A DNA stretch of 64,000 nt. It comes from Andrena cerasifolii (lineage: Eukaryota; Arthropoda; Insecta; Hymenoptera; Andrenidae). The stretch spans positions 2,431,433 through 2,495,432 of the forward strand of contig NC_135120.1 in the NCBI RefSeq assembly GCF_050908995.1, in the 5' to 3' direction. Below are positions 41,690-53,378 of the stretch, piece by piece; position 1 is the stretch's first letter, and the number at the start of each line of letters is the position of its first letter. The position numbers and the translations under genes are program-made. The notes beneath the pieces were generated by a model. That model was given only the letters and a program-made list of their open reading frames with translations. It searched no databases and was not told the DNA's origin.

Positions 41690-42600
41690 CTACTACTTTG
41701 GTTTGAAGCGATTCTGGTACTGCACTCGTGAATTGAACGGGTGCTGTTTGTTTTTGAAGAACATGTTGGGCCTGGCCTGTACCGGTTGATTTCCGTAGCC
41801 TGGCTGCGCGTAAGCTGGTCTTCTTGCTCGCAGGCTTCTGTAGTTTAAATTACTTTTTGGTTGTAGGGGTGTTGTTTTTCATGCTCCTGATGGTTATTTC
41901 ATATCCTGACCTATTTTTTCCGTAGCTTTCGCCTCCTTTACCCTATCTAGAAGCCCTTTCCCGAATAAAAATTCATCTGTTTCCGCTTTTTCTACTAAGG
42001 CTTTCCTGTGTTTCTCTACACTCGGTAGAATAAAGGCCTTCCGTGATTTAGTTTGCCCGAATATTATCTAATTTATAAGCTTTGGCGGCATCGTTTAGTT
42101 TACCAATAAATTCAGCTTTGTCGATGCCTTTTCTCTTCTTCCAAAATAGCATTTACTACTAATCTCAACACTGGTGAGGCTGCCGTTGCTAGTTTATGTC
42201 TTTCAGCAACGTGGTTATCTCTTTTTACCGATGATTCTAATAATGTTGTAGCAAATTCCGGGTTTAGTTTTGGTGCTTCCAAGACCGTCAGTGGCGGATA
42301 ATTTTTTAACAGTGCATCCTTACCTTTCTCTTCTATGCCGTTAAAAAATCAATGTTTTCATCTCTTTTTAATGGACGAATATAATTTAACTTTTTCCGCA
42401 TTCGTTTCCGTTGGGTCACTACCTAGGGCTATCAAAATGTCATCAACCAGAATTTTTTCCTGTACTTCTTCCGTGTTATTTTCCTCTACCCTTTCATTCT
42501 CTTTATTTGCTCCTATATCCGGGCTCTCCTCAAAAGGCTTATCCTGTTCCTAGATTTTTTCCCCTGAAACAATATATCTATATATTTTTCCCCTGTTTCT
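41690..42600 (-). pseudogene. Decayed retroelement gag-like ORF (DIRS-like, tentative)
   Basis: Minus-strand reading gives, across several frames, ILVDDILIALGSDPTETNAE, LKNYPPLTVLEAPKLNPEFA, SSVKRDNHVAERHKLATAAS, ELIGKLNDAAKAYKL-like and TDEFLFGKGLLDRVKEAKA. This order resembles gag-like proteins that travel with tyrosine-recombinase (DIRS-type) retroelements in insects, from memory. Stops and frameshifts are frequent. No RT or recombinase of that element was seen nearby. Confidence 0.4.
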
Positions 42601-42839
42601 TTTACATGCATTAGAACAAGGACGGCCCTTTCGCGTTTCAACATGCCGTTGACCACGTGCTTTCGTACAGGACATAGGAAAGACCAACCGTCATGCCGCT
42701 CGTGCATGCGCGTCTGGCTAACTTCCGTTTTTACTATTACTATTTGACTGGCAAACGGGAGGTTTTTGTTTGTCCTGTCGCTCGTACAGGCGCAAACCGC
42801 TTTGCCTTGGGATATATTTTGTCTCTCCTGCCGCTCGTG

Positions 42840-43700
42840 TAGTCGCTTCGTGACCCTAAATTCTCTCCGCCCCATTTCTACCCTTCCTTTCCTTTCTACA
42901 ATTCTCGAGAAGCTGTGCTCTTTACAACTACAAAAATTCCTTATCAACACTAATGCATTGCCGCTGTTTAAATCTGGATTCAGACCAAACTTTAGTACCA
43001 CAACATCGCTTCTCCATATGTCGAACTTGGTACTTAGGGCTTTTGATTCGCTTCGAATATCATGTATCGTCTCGCTTGACTTTTTTACAAGCCTTCGATA
43101 CTTTAAATCATGATTTGCTTATCAACAAAATTTGCAACTTTAACATTAATGGCTCAGCTCTCGACTGGTTTCGTTCTTATCTTACTCGACGTTCGCAGCA
43201 GGTTGTAATCTGTAACCCTTTCCCTCAATTTTCTACCATACGCGCAGGATTCAGGGGTAGTCATCGTCACATGGCCTTCATTTGAATCCTTCAAAATCCA
43301 CTTTCCTTCTCGCCGGCTCATTTACCCTCCTTCAAGATGTCGCATCATTCTCTATCTCAATAAATCAAACTATAATCCCAGTGAAATCCTCTTTAAAAGT
43401 ACATGGTGTTACTTTCGAATCCTCCTGGAACTTTACCTCTCACGTATCTACAAAACTCCTAGCTACTAGTCTCCGTTTAAAACTACTGTATCCATTTAAA
43501 AGAATCCTCTCCACTCGTCAAAAACTGCTTGTCTCCCAGTTAGTTGTCCTTTCATTGTTTGACTATGCCGATATTGTTTATTTTCCCTGCATCACCAAGT
43601 TGACACTTCGTCGCATTCAATATGTACAAAACTCTTGTCTTCGCTTTTCGTTTAATACGCGGAAGTACGATCATATTACCCCGGTATTCATATAAAATCA
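42840..43700 (+). pseudogene. Truncated non-LTR retrotransposon (LINE) reverse transcriptase
   Basis: It includes the RT start LRPISTLPFLSTILEKL, SGFRPNFSTTTSLLHM, LTFLQAFDTLNHDLL and WFRSYLTRRSQQV, and then a C-terminal part (VHGVTFESSWNFTSHVSTKL, RRIQYVQNSCLRFSF). The region with the FADD/YADD catalytic residues is absent between about 43255 and 43285, so an internal deletion removed the active site. A frameshift near 43050-43070 also splits the front half. The 5' part of ORF2 is missing. Confidence 0.85.
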
Positions 43701-44440
43701 CCATAAAAAACTTCAAGAAAGTAAAAAAAATTGCTCCAAGTACATAAAATTAAATAAATCACAAAAAATAGAAGATAATAATAATTACAAAAATAAAAAA
43801 AAGATGTGAAATCAAAATGAGCTGCAAGTAGATGAAGGTGCTTTCAGTCAAATAATTGGCGTGGCGAGGCAAGGTATTCTCAGATCATCAATATCCATAC
43901 CTTCCCTCTCGCGAGCTTACAGATAATTTATCAACTTAAAACTCTAACAATATGAGTACATTTTCATTATATTGCGTTTTAACGTAATTAAAAGATCATT
44001 CATCGACACCGATACCTTTCTCCTCACAAGCTTTCAGATAATTTGACAATTTAAAACTCTGACAATATGAGTACACTTTCATTATTTTGCGTTTTTAAAT
44101 AATTCTTATTCATCGATACCTTGACCTTGCCTAGCCACGCCAAGTATTTGACTGGAAGCACTATTATGTACTTGCAGCTCATTTTGAATTCATATCTGTT
44201 TTATCTTGTAATTATTATTATCTTCTATTTTTTTACTTTTTTAAAGTTTTTTATGGAGATCCAACTTTTTTTGACAAAGATAATTTGCATAGGGAACGAC
44301 TTCAGAGAATTTTCAATATTATATTATTATCTTCTATTTTTTGTGATTTATTTGATAATACCTTTTTCCGTCCTCGACTTTTTCATGTATTTGGCGTATT
44401 TTTTTTTTACTTTTTTGAAATTTTTTTTATGGGGATATTA
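43699..44440. mobile_element. Foldback element with an internal two-unit tandem repeat
   Basis: Arms at about 43699-43885 and 44105-44250 are inverted copies (ATAGAAGATAATAATAATTA, GAGCTGCAAGTA, GGCGTGGC). Between them a unit of about 112 bases (CAATATGAGTACATTTTCAT) is tandemly repeated twice. The right arm continues into further AT-rich repeat with a second ATTATTATCTTCTATTTTTT. Confidence 0.7.
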
Positions 44441-45820
44441 TCTATAATATAATAATTTTAAAGAAATAAATTTTTTATTTTATACATATACATGAAAATG
44501 TGCTTATTTCATTTGCTCATGCAGCAGGGTTACTTTCTCTTTCAGCTGTTGAAATAATTTACTTCGTCTGCATTGTTAACTGAAATAGGACATATTTACT
44601 AATTATTTATAAATTATCATACGTGCTCATATGTCAAGATAAATGAATGAATAATTGCGCATGCAAAACCCTACCTGCAAATTTGTGCGTACATAGTCCA
44701 ACGTAGATCACACTGCATCATCTTCTGCTTCGATTATCTGTAAATATATGAAAGCCACATTTGTTTTAGTTATACAACTAAATATTCTTAATAGAGTGGC
44801 CTTTGCTATAGTAAGTGTAGAGACTACATAATGTGCCCAAAGCAGGTGAGAGCGTACGGTGGAAAGTCTTATTGCAGGAAATTTAAATGCTAATGGTAAT
44901 TTAGCGAAAATGAACGAAGAGATCCAATATTTTTCACGCACAATTTATTGGTGTTGGAATAAAATTAATTTAGTATGTTTATTGATGAATTGTAATATTG
45001 TTAATTGGAAACTAATACAATTAATGAATAGCATGGGAACTACTGTGGATTCTAATAATAAAGTATTACGCATATATCTTTCACAAAAGATTGAAAAGTA
45101 TCAAGGGATATGGGTTTCCAGCATACTTACTTCACTAATGTGACTTGCTCTACATTGCAAGGAGTCCGCCATAATTTTCTTAATTCTTAACGCTATGTCT
45201 TTTGACAAATTTTGTCGATTTACCTTATTTGATAAATTGCCAGAAACTTGCGTGAATGAAGATACTTCTCTGGTGAACCTTCTCCGGACAACTTCCAAGT
45301 CTGCGACTCTACATAAAAAATCTATTAAAAAAATTTGGCGACTTACCTTGTTAATTGAGACAATAATTCAGTCTCCTATTTAGTGTAAAAACTCTTGACA
45401 TTTCAAATTTGGGCAACTTACCTTATTTGACATTGGTAGGTTATGATTGATGACACTTCACCGGTCATAATTCAATAGTAATATAGGTATATGTACAATC
45501 ACGGATAACCATCCCTGCCGAATGATCCCGAGAGTCGACGAACGAAACATGTGTTAGTTTCTTTTGAAGGTGTACGTGTAACGCGTACGTATACGTATTA
45601 TATTGACGAACATTTGGTCGAAGAAGAAAAATCACCGTTTGCGACTGATTCATAAAACGATATTACGATATCTCTGTCATACATGTACCAATTTTATTGA
45701 ATTAGGTCTTATTCGAAAGCTTATATGCGGTTTACATCAGAGAAATGCCTTTAAATTTCGAAAATATTGCAGGCGTGGTGAGATATTAATGAAATAAGTC
45801 TACTCAATGGTCAAGTCACA
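44441..45820. other. No recognisable gene
   Basis: AT-rich sequence with ORFs of 60-94 residues on both strands and no known domain. Nothing resembling the missing upstream GCN2 exons was seen. A spliced gene with short exons cannot be excluded. Confidence 0.4.
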
Positions 45821-47743
45821 CGATGGTCAAGTTCGGTTTTTTAAATGGATCTGTTTTTTTTAAGAGATCAGTTGATAGTGCGTTCCAAAACAAATTCAAT
45901 AAGCTTTAATGTGTACACTTGATTTCCCCTGGTTTTTGAGATATTGCGCTTGCAAATTTACTGATTTTCCCTGGAAGAAAACCCGCTGGAATAGCAAGCA
46001 CCGGGGACGGTCTTGCTGGCGCCACGGGTGGCCTTGCCTGTTGAAACACATAACTACCTGCCAAAGGTCTACGCCAGGAATGGCAGGCCCAAAGGCTGGA
46101 CAAATCTTTTCCGTCAGAAATGCTACTTAGATAGGTACATCTGCGGTATCAAGAAGCGCACCGTTACTTTTATTTCGCACTTGCTTCTACGCTGGGATGG
46201 CCGATTCTTTTGGGAAGGATGCAAGCTCGATTGGTTAGGTTAAGAGATGTGAATGTTGCTGGACTAAATTTCAACCATAGGGAGCAGATTGTATTAGTAG
46301 CAATCGGATTCTTCACAGCAATACCTCCTCCCCAATGCCCACCTTCCCTCGCAGGGAATACGTCATTGCATGCTTTGACACAAGCAATTTGTGTTCCTTA
46401 TTTAAAAATAGTCCGATTTGCATGATATTTGGTATGATTTTCATCAGAAAAACATAAGTAATCCATTGGCGGCACTTCCCTTTCGATACGATGAAGAAAA
46501 GAATTTCTTAATACGCTGTAATGGATATTGTACCCTCGACTGTGGGGGCTCGGCCGCAATTCGCTACGTTCGGCCCTGGATTCATACCTTTTTCCGAAAA
46601 AAGCCATAAAAGTCGGGTGAGGCACTGGGAAAGTCTGTCCTCGCCACGGGGTACCAGGCCGCATCTCCTTGACGGACATTGCTTCTGAATTACCCTGTAT
46701 CATTTGTGCACTGTATGACCCGACTACCCTCCGTGTAATCGGTCTGCGCGAAGTGGGGCGCAAGTTCAATCATTATCAGTACTCCTGCTTGAGAGGAATA
46801 CGATTTACTTTAATTATAGTACATGTGTGTTTTGTAATAAAGTGTTTCTATCGTCTCCTGAATTCAATGACTGGCATCCCGGCATCTACGCTCCTACAAT
46901 CCACCATCAATACACCTCATGGAGAGACACAAGAAGAAAAGGGGTAGCCCGCTGTCGACGCGTGGTCCTCTCGAGTATAAACACGAGCTTCAATATCAAA
47001 ACAAAAGCATGCGTTGACGTATTCCCTGCGAGAGAAGATGGGCATTGGGGAGGAGGTACTGCTGTGAAGAGGGCCTCTTCAAGAGAACAGCCGTTGGTGA
47101 GGGATGCACATTCGATTGGTTCTAATACAATCTGCTCCCTATGGTTGAAATTTAGTCTAGCAACTTTCACGCATCCTAACCTAACCAATCGAGCTTGCAT
47201 CCCTCCCAAAAGAACCGACCATCCGAGCGTAGAAGCAACTGCGAAATAAAAGTAACGGTGCGCTTCTTGATACCGCAGATGTACCTATTTAAGTATCATT
47301 TCTGACGGAAAAGAATTGTCCTGCCTTTAGGCCTGCCATTCCTGGCGTAGACCTTTGGCAGGTAGGTATCTGTTTCAACAGGCAAGGCTACTAGTGGCGC
47401 CAGCAAGGCCGTCCCTGGTCCTTGCTATTTCAGCGGGTTTTCTTCCAGTGAAAATCAGTAAATTTGCAAGCGCAATATCTCAAAAAACCAGTGGAAATCA
47501 AGTGTATACATTAATGCTTATTGAATTTGTCTTGGTACTCACTATCAACTCACCTCTTCAAAAAAATAGTTCCATTTAAAAAACCGAGCAGCTCGACCAT
47601 CGTATCTTTTAAAATAATAATAAAAAAAATCGTCTGCGCTAATACATTGGCCCCCTCGAATCATGCAATTCCATATATTTTTTGTTTTTATCTCCATTAC
47701 GTTAGGAGATATCCTGCTGTCCAGTCTACCGTAGGCTACCCTG
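45821..47743. mobile_element. TA-palindrome family, copy C, split by a nested element
   Basis: Left arm 45821-46296 and right arm about 47121-47743 match copies A and B. The left arm lacks its outer part (no CAGGGTGTCCC), and the right end reads TAGGCTACCCTG. The inner arm sequences meet around GGGAGCAGATTGTATTA and its complement, so the ancestral element was almost fully palindromic. The nested element occupies 46297-47120. The terminal parts are more diverged than in A and B, so this copy is older. Confidence 0.8.
46297..47120. mobile_element. Element nested in the palindrome centre, containing R1 and R3 repeats
   Basis: Its ends form an inverted repeat: TTCACAGCAATACCTCCTCC near 46310 and GGAGGAGGTACTGCTGTGAA near 47055, extending over CGCAGGGAATACGTCA. 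Inside are a repeat also found at 51100-51420 (GTGAGGCACTG, CCACGGGGTA) and the R1 repeat (46900-47115). No transposase is visible. Confidence 0.65.
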
Positions 47744-49010
47744 TATATATAGTGTGTCGAACATGTACTTAGCGTCGAGACGGTACCACGTCTCTAGATA
47801 ATGCGTACTCAACCCAGTGGATGAATTTTGGGTGTTTTGGTTGGAATGGGATAAGAGTGGCTTTGATTTCGTGGGTCTTAGAAAGGGGGTGAGACGGGGC
47901 CTCGATTTAAGAGGGCTTTTGGGGAGTGAATCATGCTCTTGATTTGGGAGGGCTTTTGGGACGAGGAGCTTGTTCAGATTTAGATGCGAGGGAGGAGCTC
48001 GTGCCTTGTGGGGCGAAGAGGGGAAGAGGATTTCATACTTGACCATCGCGAGATGAGGACCGCTAAGGTCTTCTACATCTTTTGGATGGCCCAGTGGTTG
48101 AGGAAGAGGTTAAAGTTGAGTTTTTAGGGATAGTGGCGGAAGCGTGGAGTTGTTTGTCGGGAACGACGTTAATTTCAATTTTTTTTTAAAAAATTATTAA
48201 TTTTATTTTGTACCGATTCTAGTGAAAAAAATCCCAACATTTCTGCGTTTAGTAGGTCACGTAGATAAAGTATATTGTCGAAAATAATAATAAAACTATG
48301 GATTATAAGTGTTGTTTAAAATAACGAATGCTGTTTTATTCATATACTAAATACACTTGGCACTTTACATTTAAGTATCTTAAAAACTCGCAAATTTCCG
48401 CAAATGTTCTCAATTGGATATAATACTTGACGTGTTACTGTATATCAAGAAACTTGTTACAGCATGACACTCGGTGACACATTATGACACATTGAGAAAA
48501 TAATTACGAGGGTAAATTCAAAGATATTTTACTTTGTTTCTGTGGAAAGTTTCTCTGACGCATTCCAACTTTCTCTGACGCATTATACATGCTCCCATTT
48601 TCAAGACATTAAGAGATGAAATTTCATCAACTTTGACGGCCTATATCTAAATAATTTCATGCACACACACACGCACGCTCACGCACACCGGAGGTCTCCT
48701 TTGTCAGAGATAAAATTGTTATACAATAAGCAAGAGTATCCTCGACTTGGGGTTTCTCAGAACGCTAGGCGTTGTCGATGCACATTCTGGTTGATAACAA
48801 AAAAATTTGAGGTTCGGGACGTAACACTTAGTTTTAAGCATATATTTAAACGCTTATAACGAACAAACGAAGCCTCAAGCGTAATATCGTTATTCTTGAT
48901 TTTCGTCTTATTCTGGTGTCTAGAATCAACCCTTAAATTTTCCCCCAGGAGTCGAACATACTGTATAACTTTTTAATGCTAACCTATAATTTTAACTTTA
49001 AAAATTACAG
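47744..49010. other. Intronic/intergenic DNA upstream of the GCN2 exon; no gene seen
   Basis: An ORF on the minus strand (48046-47726) is Ser/Pro/Lys-rich and unrecognised. A CACACACGCACG microsatellite lies at 48660-48690. No exon could be recognised before 49011. Confidence 0.4.
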
Positions 49011-49272
49011 AATACCGACTATAGAGCTACAGAATAGCAGAGGCTTATCCCACCAACAGATTGCAGTATTAAATTCTGAATTAATGGATCTTACAAGACG
49101 ATTACAAGGAGAGGTAGTGATTTTTGAATTAGCCCAGCATGTTCAGAAATATCTACATGAGAACAACAAGCCAAGCTATAGCAGCTTTTATGAAGAAATG
49201 GTTTCCAGACACGAAGAAAAAGTTAAATACGAAATGTTGGAAAAACAACTAAAGGAAGACAAAGAGAGACAG
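49011..49272 (+). CDS. GCN2: GCN2 exon: end of the RWD domain
   Basis: GCN2 (eIF2AK4) is the kinase that senses uncharged tRNA and phosphorylates eIF2-alpha in amino-acid starvation. This exon encodes IPTIELQNSRGLSHQQIAVL, GEVVIFELAQHVQKYLHE, SFYEEMVSRHEEKVKYEM and KQLKEDKERQ, the last part of the N-terminal RWD domain (which binds GCN1) and the start of the charged linker. The acceptor is TTACAG (49005-49010), the donor is CAG|GTTATA, and the exon starts with the last base of a split codon. The exons with the start of the RWD domain were not found in the window. Confidence 0.9.
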
Positions 49273-49484
49273 GTTATAAAATTTACCATATCTTAACATA
49301 TAAACAATATGATGTTACAAGGCAAGTCAGTAAAGTTTAGTATTTGCCAGACCCGGTTTGGGAAACTTTAGCTTCTTGCATAATTTATTTATTATTTTTC
49401 TTGAAAAATTATTAGTTGAATTACTGTAAGCAAATATACGGTAATATACTTACTAATTATATTATTGATAATAAAAAATTGCAG

Positions 49485-49725
49485 GTATTACAGGATGAAA
49501 TTCAAAAAAGACAGGAAGCTCTAAAAGCTGAGATTCGGGATCGAAAAGAATCAATTCGCATAAGCAGCGATCGATCAAACAATCCATCTCAATCAATACC
49601 GTCATCTCCTCAAGAGAGGTCACAAATTTATACTCGAAGAAGATGCGCCAGTAGTTGTGAAAGTTCCGATGGTTTCTCATGTGAACATAAGGGCACGAAA
49701 CTGCTACACTTCGATCACAACAAAG
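49485..49725 (+). CDS. GCN2: GCN2 exon: charged linker
   Basis: After TTGCAG the frame reads VLQDEIQKRQEALKAEIRDR, then a Ser/Arg-rich stretch (SSPQERSQIYTRRRC) and LLHFDHNK. The exon is 241 bases and ends with one base of a split codon (AAAG|GTGTGC). That base joins AT at 55833 to give Asp in frame. The donor GTGTGC is weak. The next exon lies about 6.1 kb away, beyond many inserted elements. Confidence 0.88.
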
Positions 49726-50719
49726 GTGTGCAGTTTATGCGATTGTTTATTAAATGTTATTTTAGTAGAAGTTTAGAGTTTAAAGATAAGTAATGTACTT
49801 TATTCACAAGTTATTTATGTGAAGGTATAAAAATATAACGAATGCAATTCTTGGTTTCATACGAAGTTCAAACCAGGTAATAACGGAATTTCAATTTGCA
49901 TATCCAGGGTTGTATCGAACATTTATAGAAAAAAATATCAATCGATTCTCGGGGTTATTTTAGACCAGACCTGTCCAGCTTCTGCTCTTGTGTGCGAAGA
50001 GCAGCCGCGAATGTTTGCGAGCCGGGTTACCGGGAAAATCTCTACGCGTAGTAAAAGGAGAACACATATGTACTAATACGACTTGTGCGCGCCAATCACG
50101 TCATGTGCCGTCACCGCGTCACCAATGTAACGTTTCTAAGCGTGCCGTTGACGCGAGTTACAGGATATTATGATAGGTTCCTGTGGCGCGCAATAAAAAA
50201 ATGACTTTCACGAATCAGAATTCTTCTTAACAGTGTTTATTCATGAGGAACACGTTCTACGTATAACTATTTAACAAAGTTGATGACGTTTTAATCAATA
50301 TAAAGGAATATAAACGATTCTAATGCAAATTATAATAATAAATTGTGCTTGGTCGAAATAGAACACAAATTAATATAAATACGCTTGGATGAAATAGAAC
50401 GCAAAATGATATAATGACACTTGTTCGAAATAGAACATAAATTATAAATGATATTGGCTGATCTAGGTTGCGACTCGTGGTCGGTACAAAAGAGAATACC
50501 TATAATCGATATGGCAGGAATTGATCTCAATGGCTAGGCAATGATAGAATTCGTATGAATTGCTTGATCTGGATTTATGAGGAGTTAGAATGTTTTATTT
50601 ATTATTCCACGATGCTCAGGTGTTAGTTAAAACAACCTGAGATGAATACTTCCACGGTGTTCAGAAGCTGGTTGAAACAACGTGAGATGGTAAATTCTCA
50701 TGGTCCAGGAGCCGTCTTA
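49726..50719. other. First part of the large GCN2 intron; short tandem repeat
   Basis: At 50341-50457 a unit of about 40 bases (TTGGTCGAAATAGAACACAA) is repeated three times imperfectly. No gene. The rest holds no other pattern I could pair. Confidence 0.5.
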
Positions 50720-50863
50720 AGCTGGGATTTCCATTGCGCGGCTCGCCGCGGCGGCTTGCGGCAGTCCCACTAGTGCAAGGGAAAAGTATGCATCTGTTTC
50801 TCCCTTGCACTAGCGGAACCGCCGCCGGCCGTCGCGGCGAGCCACGCATTGGAAATCCCAGCT
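50720..50863. mobile_element. Tourist-like palindromic MITE (144 bp), TTA duplication
   Basis: The ends AGCTGGGATTTCCATTGCG and CGCATTGGAAATCCCAGCT, with nearly the whole element folding back (centre AGTATGCATCTGTTT). TTA flanks both sides (50717-50719 and 50864-50866), the three-base duplication of PIF/Harbinger-type elements. ORFs through it on both strands (Gly-Thr-Ala-Ala-rich) are palindrome artefacts. A related palindrome lies in the loop at 20436-20575. Confidence 0.8.
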
Positions 50864-51099
50864 TTAAGGTCGAGTTTCCTAGCCGCGGTCGGCGGCGGCG
50901 GTCGACGGCGGCGGCCGGTAGCCCGCCTCGGCGGCCAAATTCTGGCCGTGCAGTGTTCAGGGTCCCATTTTAGTTCGAGCGCACATGAAAAGGTCGCGGA
51001 TTCATACCTGTTTCAGAAATGAAATAATTTTTTATTCTTTAACGTATCGATATGGAAGCGACACCAATGGATTCCTTATGTTTTTCCGATGAAAATCAT

Positions 51100-51420
51100 A
51101 CGAAATTTCATGTAAATCGGACTATTATTAACGAAGACAACTTGAAATGATATAAATTAATTTTTCATAGAATTTCCTTCATGTGGTCCGAATTACGTCG
51201 TTCGTGGTGTCAGTTTCATCAGCGAAACATAAGGAATCCATTGACGTCGTTTTCGCAAAGATCTGATAGGAAATGCGGAAATCCTGGACATTTCTGACTT
51301 TTTAATAATATTATAATCCTTTCGAGGGTCGAAGGCCATAAAATTCGGTGAGGCACTGCGAGGGGTTGTCCTCGTCACGGGGTATAAGGCTGCATCTCTT
51401 TGACGGGCGTCACTGGAGAA
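51100..51420. repeat. Interspersed repeat R3
   Basis: GGTGAGGCACTGCGAGGGGT, CCTCGTCACGGGGTA and CATCTCTTTGACGGGCGT correspond to 46590-46690, and TAAATCGGACTATTATTAACG resembles 46400-46440 and 20950-20990 in reverse. It has no coding frame. Confidence 0.55.
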
Positions 51421-51435
51421 TCAACCTATAAGTAC

Positions 51436-51560
51436 GATGAGTTCGTGCGCGCAGGTACCGTTGTCAACCGCCGACTCGCGGGACAAAGTAATCATAAACT
51501 GCGACCCTGGCGAGACCGCTCTGGCCGATAATCGCTTGATTAATGTTTGGGAACCAAATA
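51436..51560 (-). repeat. Interspersed repeat R2, copy 3
   Basis: The reverse complement of this segment matches 6750-6887 (GACAACGGTACCTGCGCGCA versus AACAACGGTACGTGCGGGTC) and, less well, 5690-5830. Confidence 0.5.
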
Positions 51561-52354
51561 TGGCATTTTCCTCCTCTACTATATTGCTAATCTCTCTACG
51601 TTCGTCAGGCAATAAACCGTACTCCGCTACAGTATAAACAAGTTATAATAATGTTCTGTGCGCTGACCGCGATGAAAATTGATCTTGTGAAAAGAAGAAC
51701 ATGTTCTTAGGTTAGATCGAAAAATGTTTCCCTGGCAATGGGGTATTGTAATATGACTTTAAGAAGATAAACATGTAATTTTGTATCGTTACATATTTAA
51801 TTTGTTGTCCTGATTGAAATTATAATTCTTAAAAATATTAAAATTTGTTTGATTTATATTTATCAGCAAATAATTACAAAATCGTTGCCATAACATTAAT
51901 ATGTCTATATCTTTTTTTTAAAACATTATTATATTGCTGGGGAGATTAATGCAAGACTGACTTGTGGCCCTTGGTGATGGACGTAGGTGTAGCCGTGAGA
52001 ATTTGATTTTCCCTATAGTGGAAAAACCAAAGTTCCTTAAAATGCTAGTCAATGTGGTCGCATTTGACAACATGGTCGCGGATATCTGTATACCGACTTT
52101 TTTCCGACCATAAGGCACATCTGCATCTTCTTGGATTCCATTTTTTTACCTTACTTGAGAGCAGCGTAGTTAATATTTCAATGAGTGGAAATTCCCTATA
52201 CCTACCGCGGTGCGAAGCATCGACAACCTTTTAAATATTTTCAATCGACTAGAATCTTTCACAATTGTATGCATTATTACGAAGCCGATAGACGAATCAG
52301 TCGGATCATAAGTACGTTGCACGTTGAATAAGCATGTAAAGCAAAGCGCATGTA

Positions 52355-52453
52355 AAGGCACATCCAGACGCTGATGCAAGAGTCATGAAACCTGTATCTG
52401 TGATGCTGGCATCAGTGTTTCATGGCTCTTGCATCAGCGTCTGGATGTGCCTT
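52355..52453. other. Hairpin with 37-base stem in the GCN2 intron
   Basis: 52355-52391 (AAGGCACATCCAGACGCTGA...) and 52417-52453 are reverse complements over 37 bases with a single difference, which is a G-U pair on one strand. The loop is 25 bases and itself contains GATGCTGGCATC. The size fits a miRNA precursor, but the near-perfect stem also fits a very recent inverted duplication. Confidence 0.75.
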
Positions 52454-53378
52454 AACACTTTTTTAGGAACTTCATTAATAATATTTGGCATTTTCACTGC
52501 AAAAAGTAGGATGTTGCATTTTCCCCCGATTTTTTGGCATTCAGCCTCACTGTGCGACATAGAATACAGGTAATTACTCCATTATTGGTAAATAATGCCA
52601 AATCTTGTTTTCGCCGTTGCAAAGCCAAATATATGTAGATTATAAAACCAAAAAGAAATTTCCTCGGAAGTTCCCGGAGTGTAACTAAAAAGCCGATAAT
52701 TGCTGATATTTCTTCAATGGGTTTCTTATGGAAAAGAACTGTATGAACTAATTATTTGCTATTGCTTACCAACAACGATACTACTCATTTCGGTTCCCCA
52801 AAAAATTGTGTCTTTTATATCATAAAAATTTAAAAGACTTGATTCAAAACTTTCCACAAGAAAAAACATACCTTGACACGTGTTTACACACAGATCAGAA
52901 GTAGACGCCACGATATTTTTCCCTTTTTTCGGAGTTCATATTATTAGTTTACAAGAAATATATAAAAAAAACATAATCCCATAACATATATATAAAAAAA
53001 CATAATCCCATTACTTTTGAATTCTGGCTTGTTTCCTTATTTTTGGGATTCTGTCCCACTGTGACGCTGGATCGCAGCGCGGCCGCAGCGAGCACTTAGT
53101 TTTGAGGAGTCAAGCGGTTTGGTGCCCTGGCTAGCCGCGCGGCTAGGAGTTTCCGCCATAATGGCGGAAAACAGACACTCATCCCATTGTGTTGCGTCTC
53201 CAGTAGCCTAGGTTGCTGCTGTAGCAGACGTGCAGCCGCGGCCGGTCGTAAACGCGGCTAGGAGAACGGATGCATGCTTCTCCAAAAGAGCGGTGCTTAG
53301 GATTCGGCCGCCGGCCGCGCCTACCGGCCGCCGCCTCCGGTCGCCGCCGCCGATCGCAGCTAAGAAACTCGACCTTTA

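Larger units (their letters stand above)
50867..53375. mobile_element. 2.5-kb element with GC-rich terminal inverted repeats and TTA flanks
   Basis: The left end AGGTCGAGTTTCCTAGCCGC pairs with the right end GCAGCTAAGAAACTCGACCT, over about 70 bases of CGG/CCG-rich sequence (about 50867-50940 and 53305-53375). TTA stands at 50864-50866 and 53376-53378. This fits a PIF/Harbinger-class element sharing its left TTA with the MITE next to it. No transposase is visible inside; the interior includes other repeats and a hairpin. Confidence 0.65.

Noticed and set aside
44441..45820. Missing 5' exons of GCN2
   Set aside because: No frame here reads like the start of an RWD domain, and the ORFs do not match. 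I therefore left the upstream exons unplaced.
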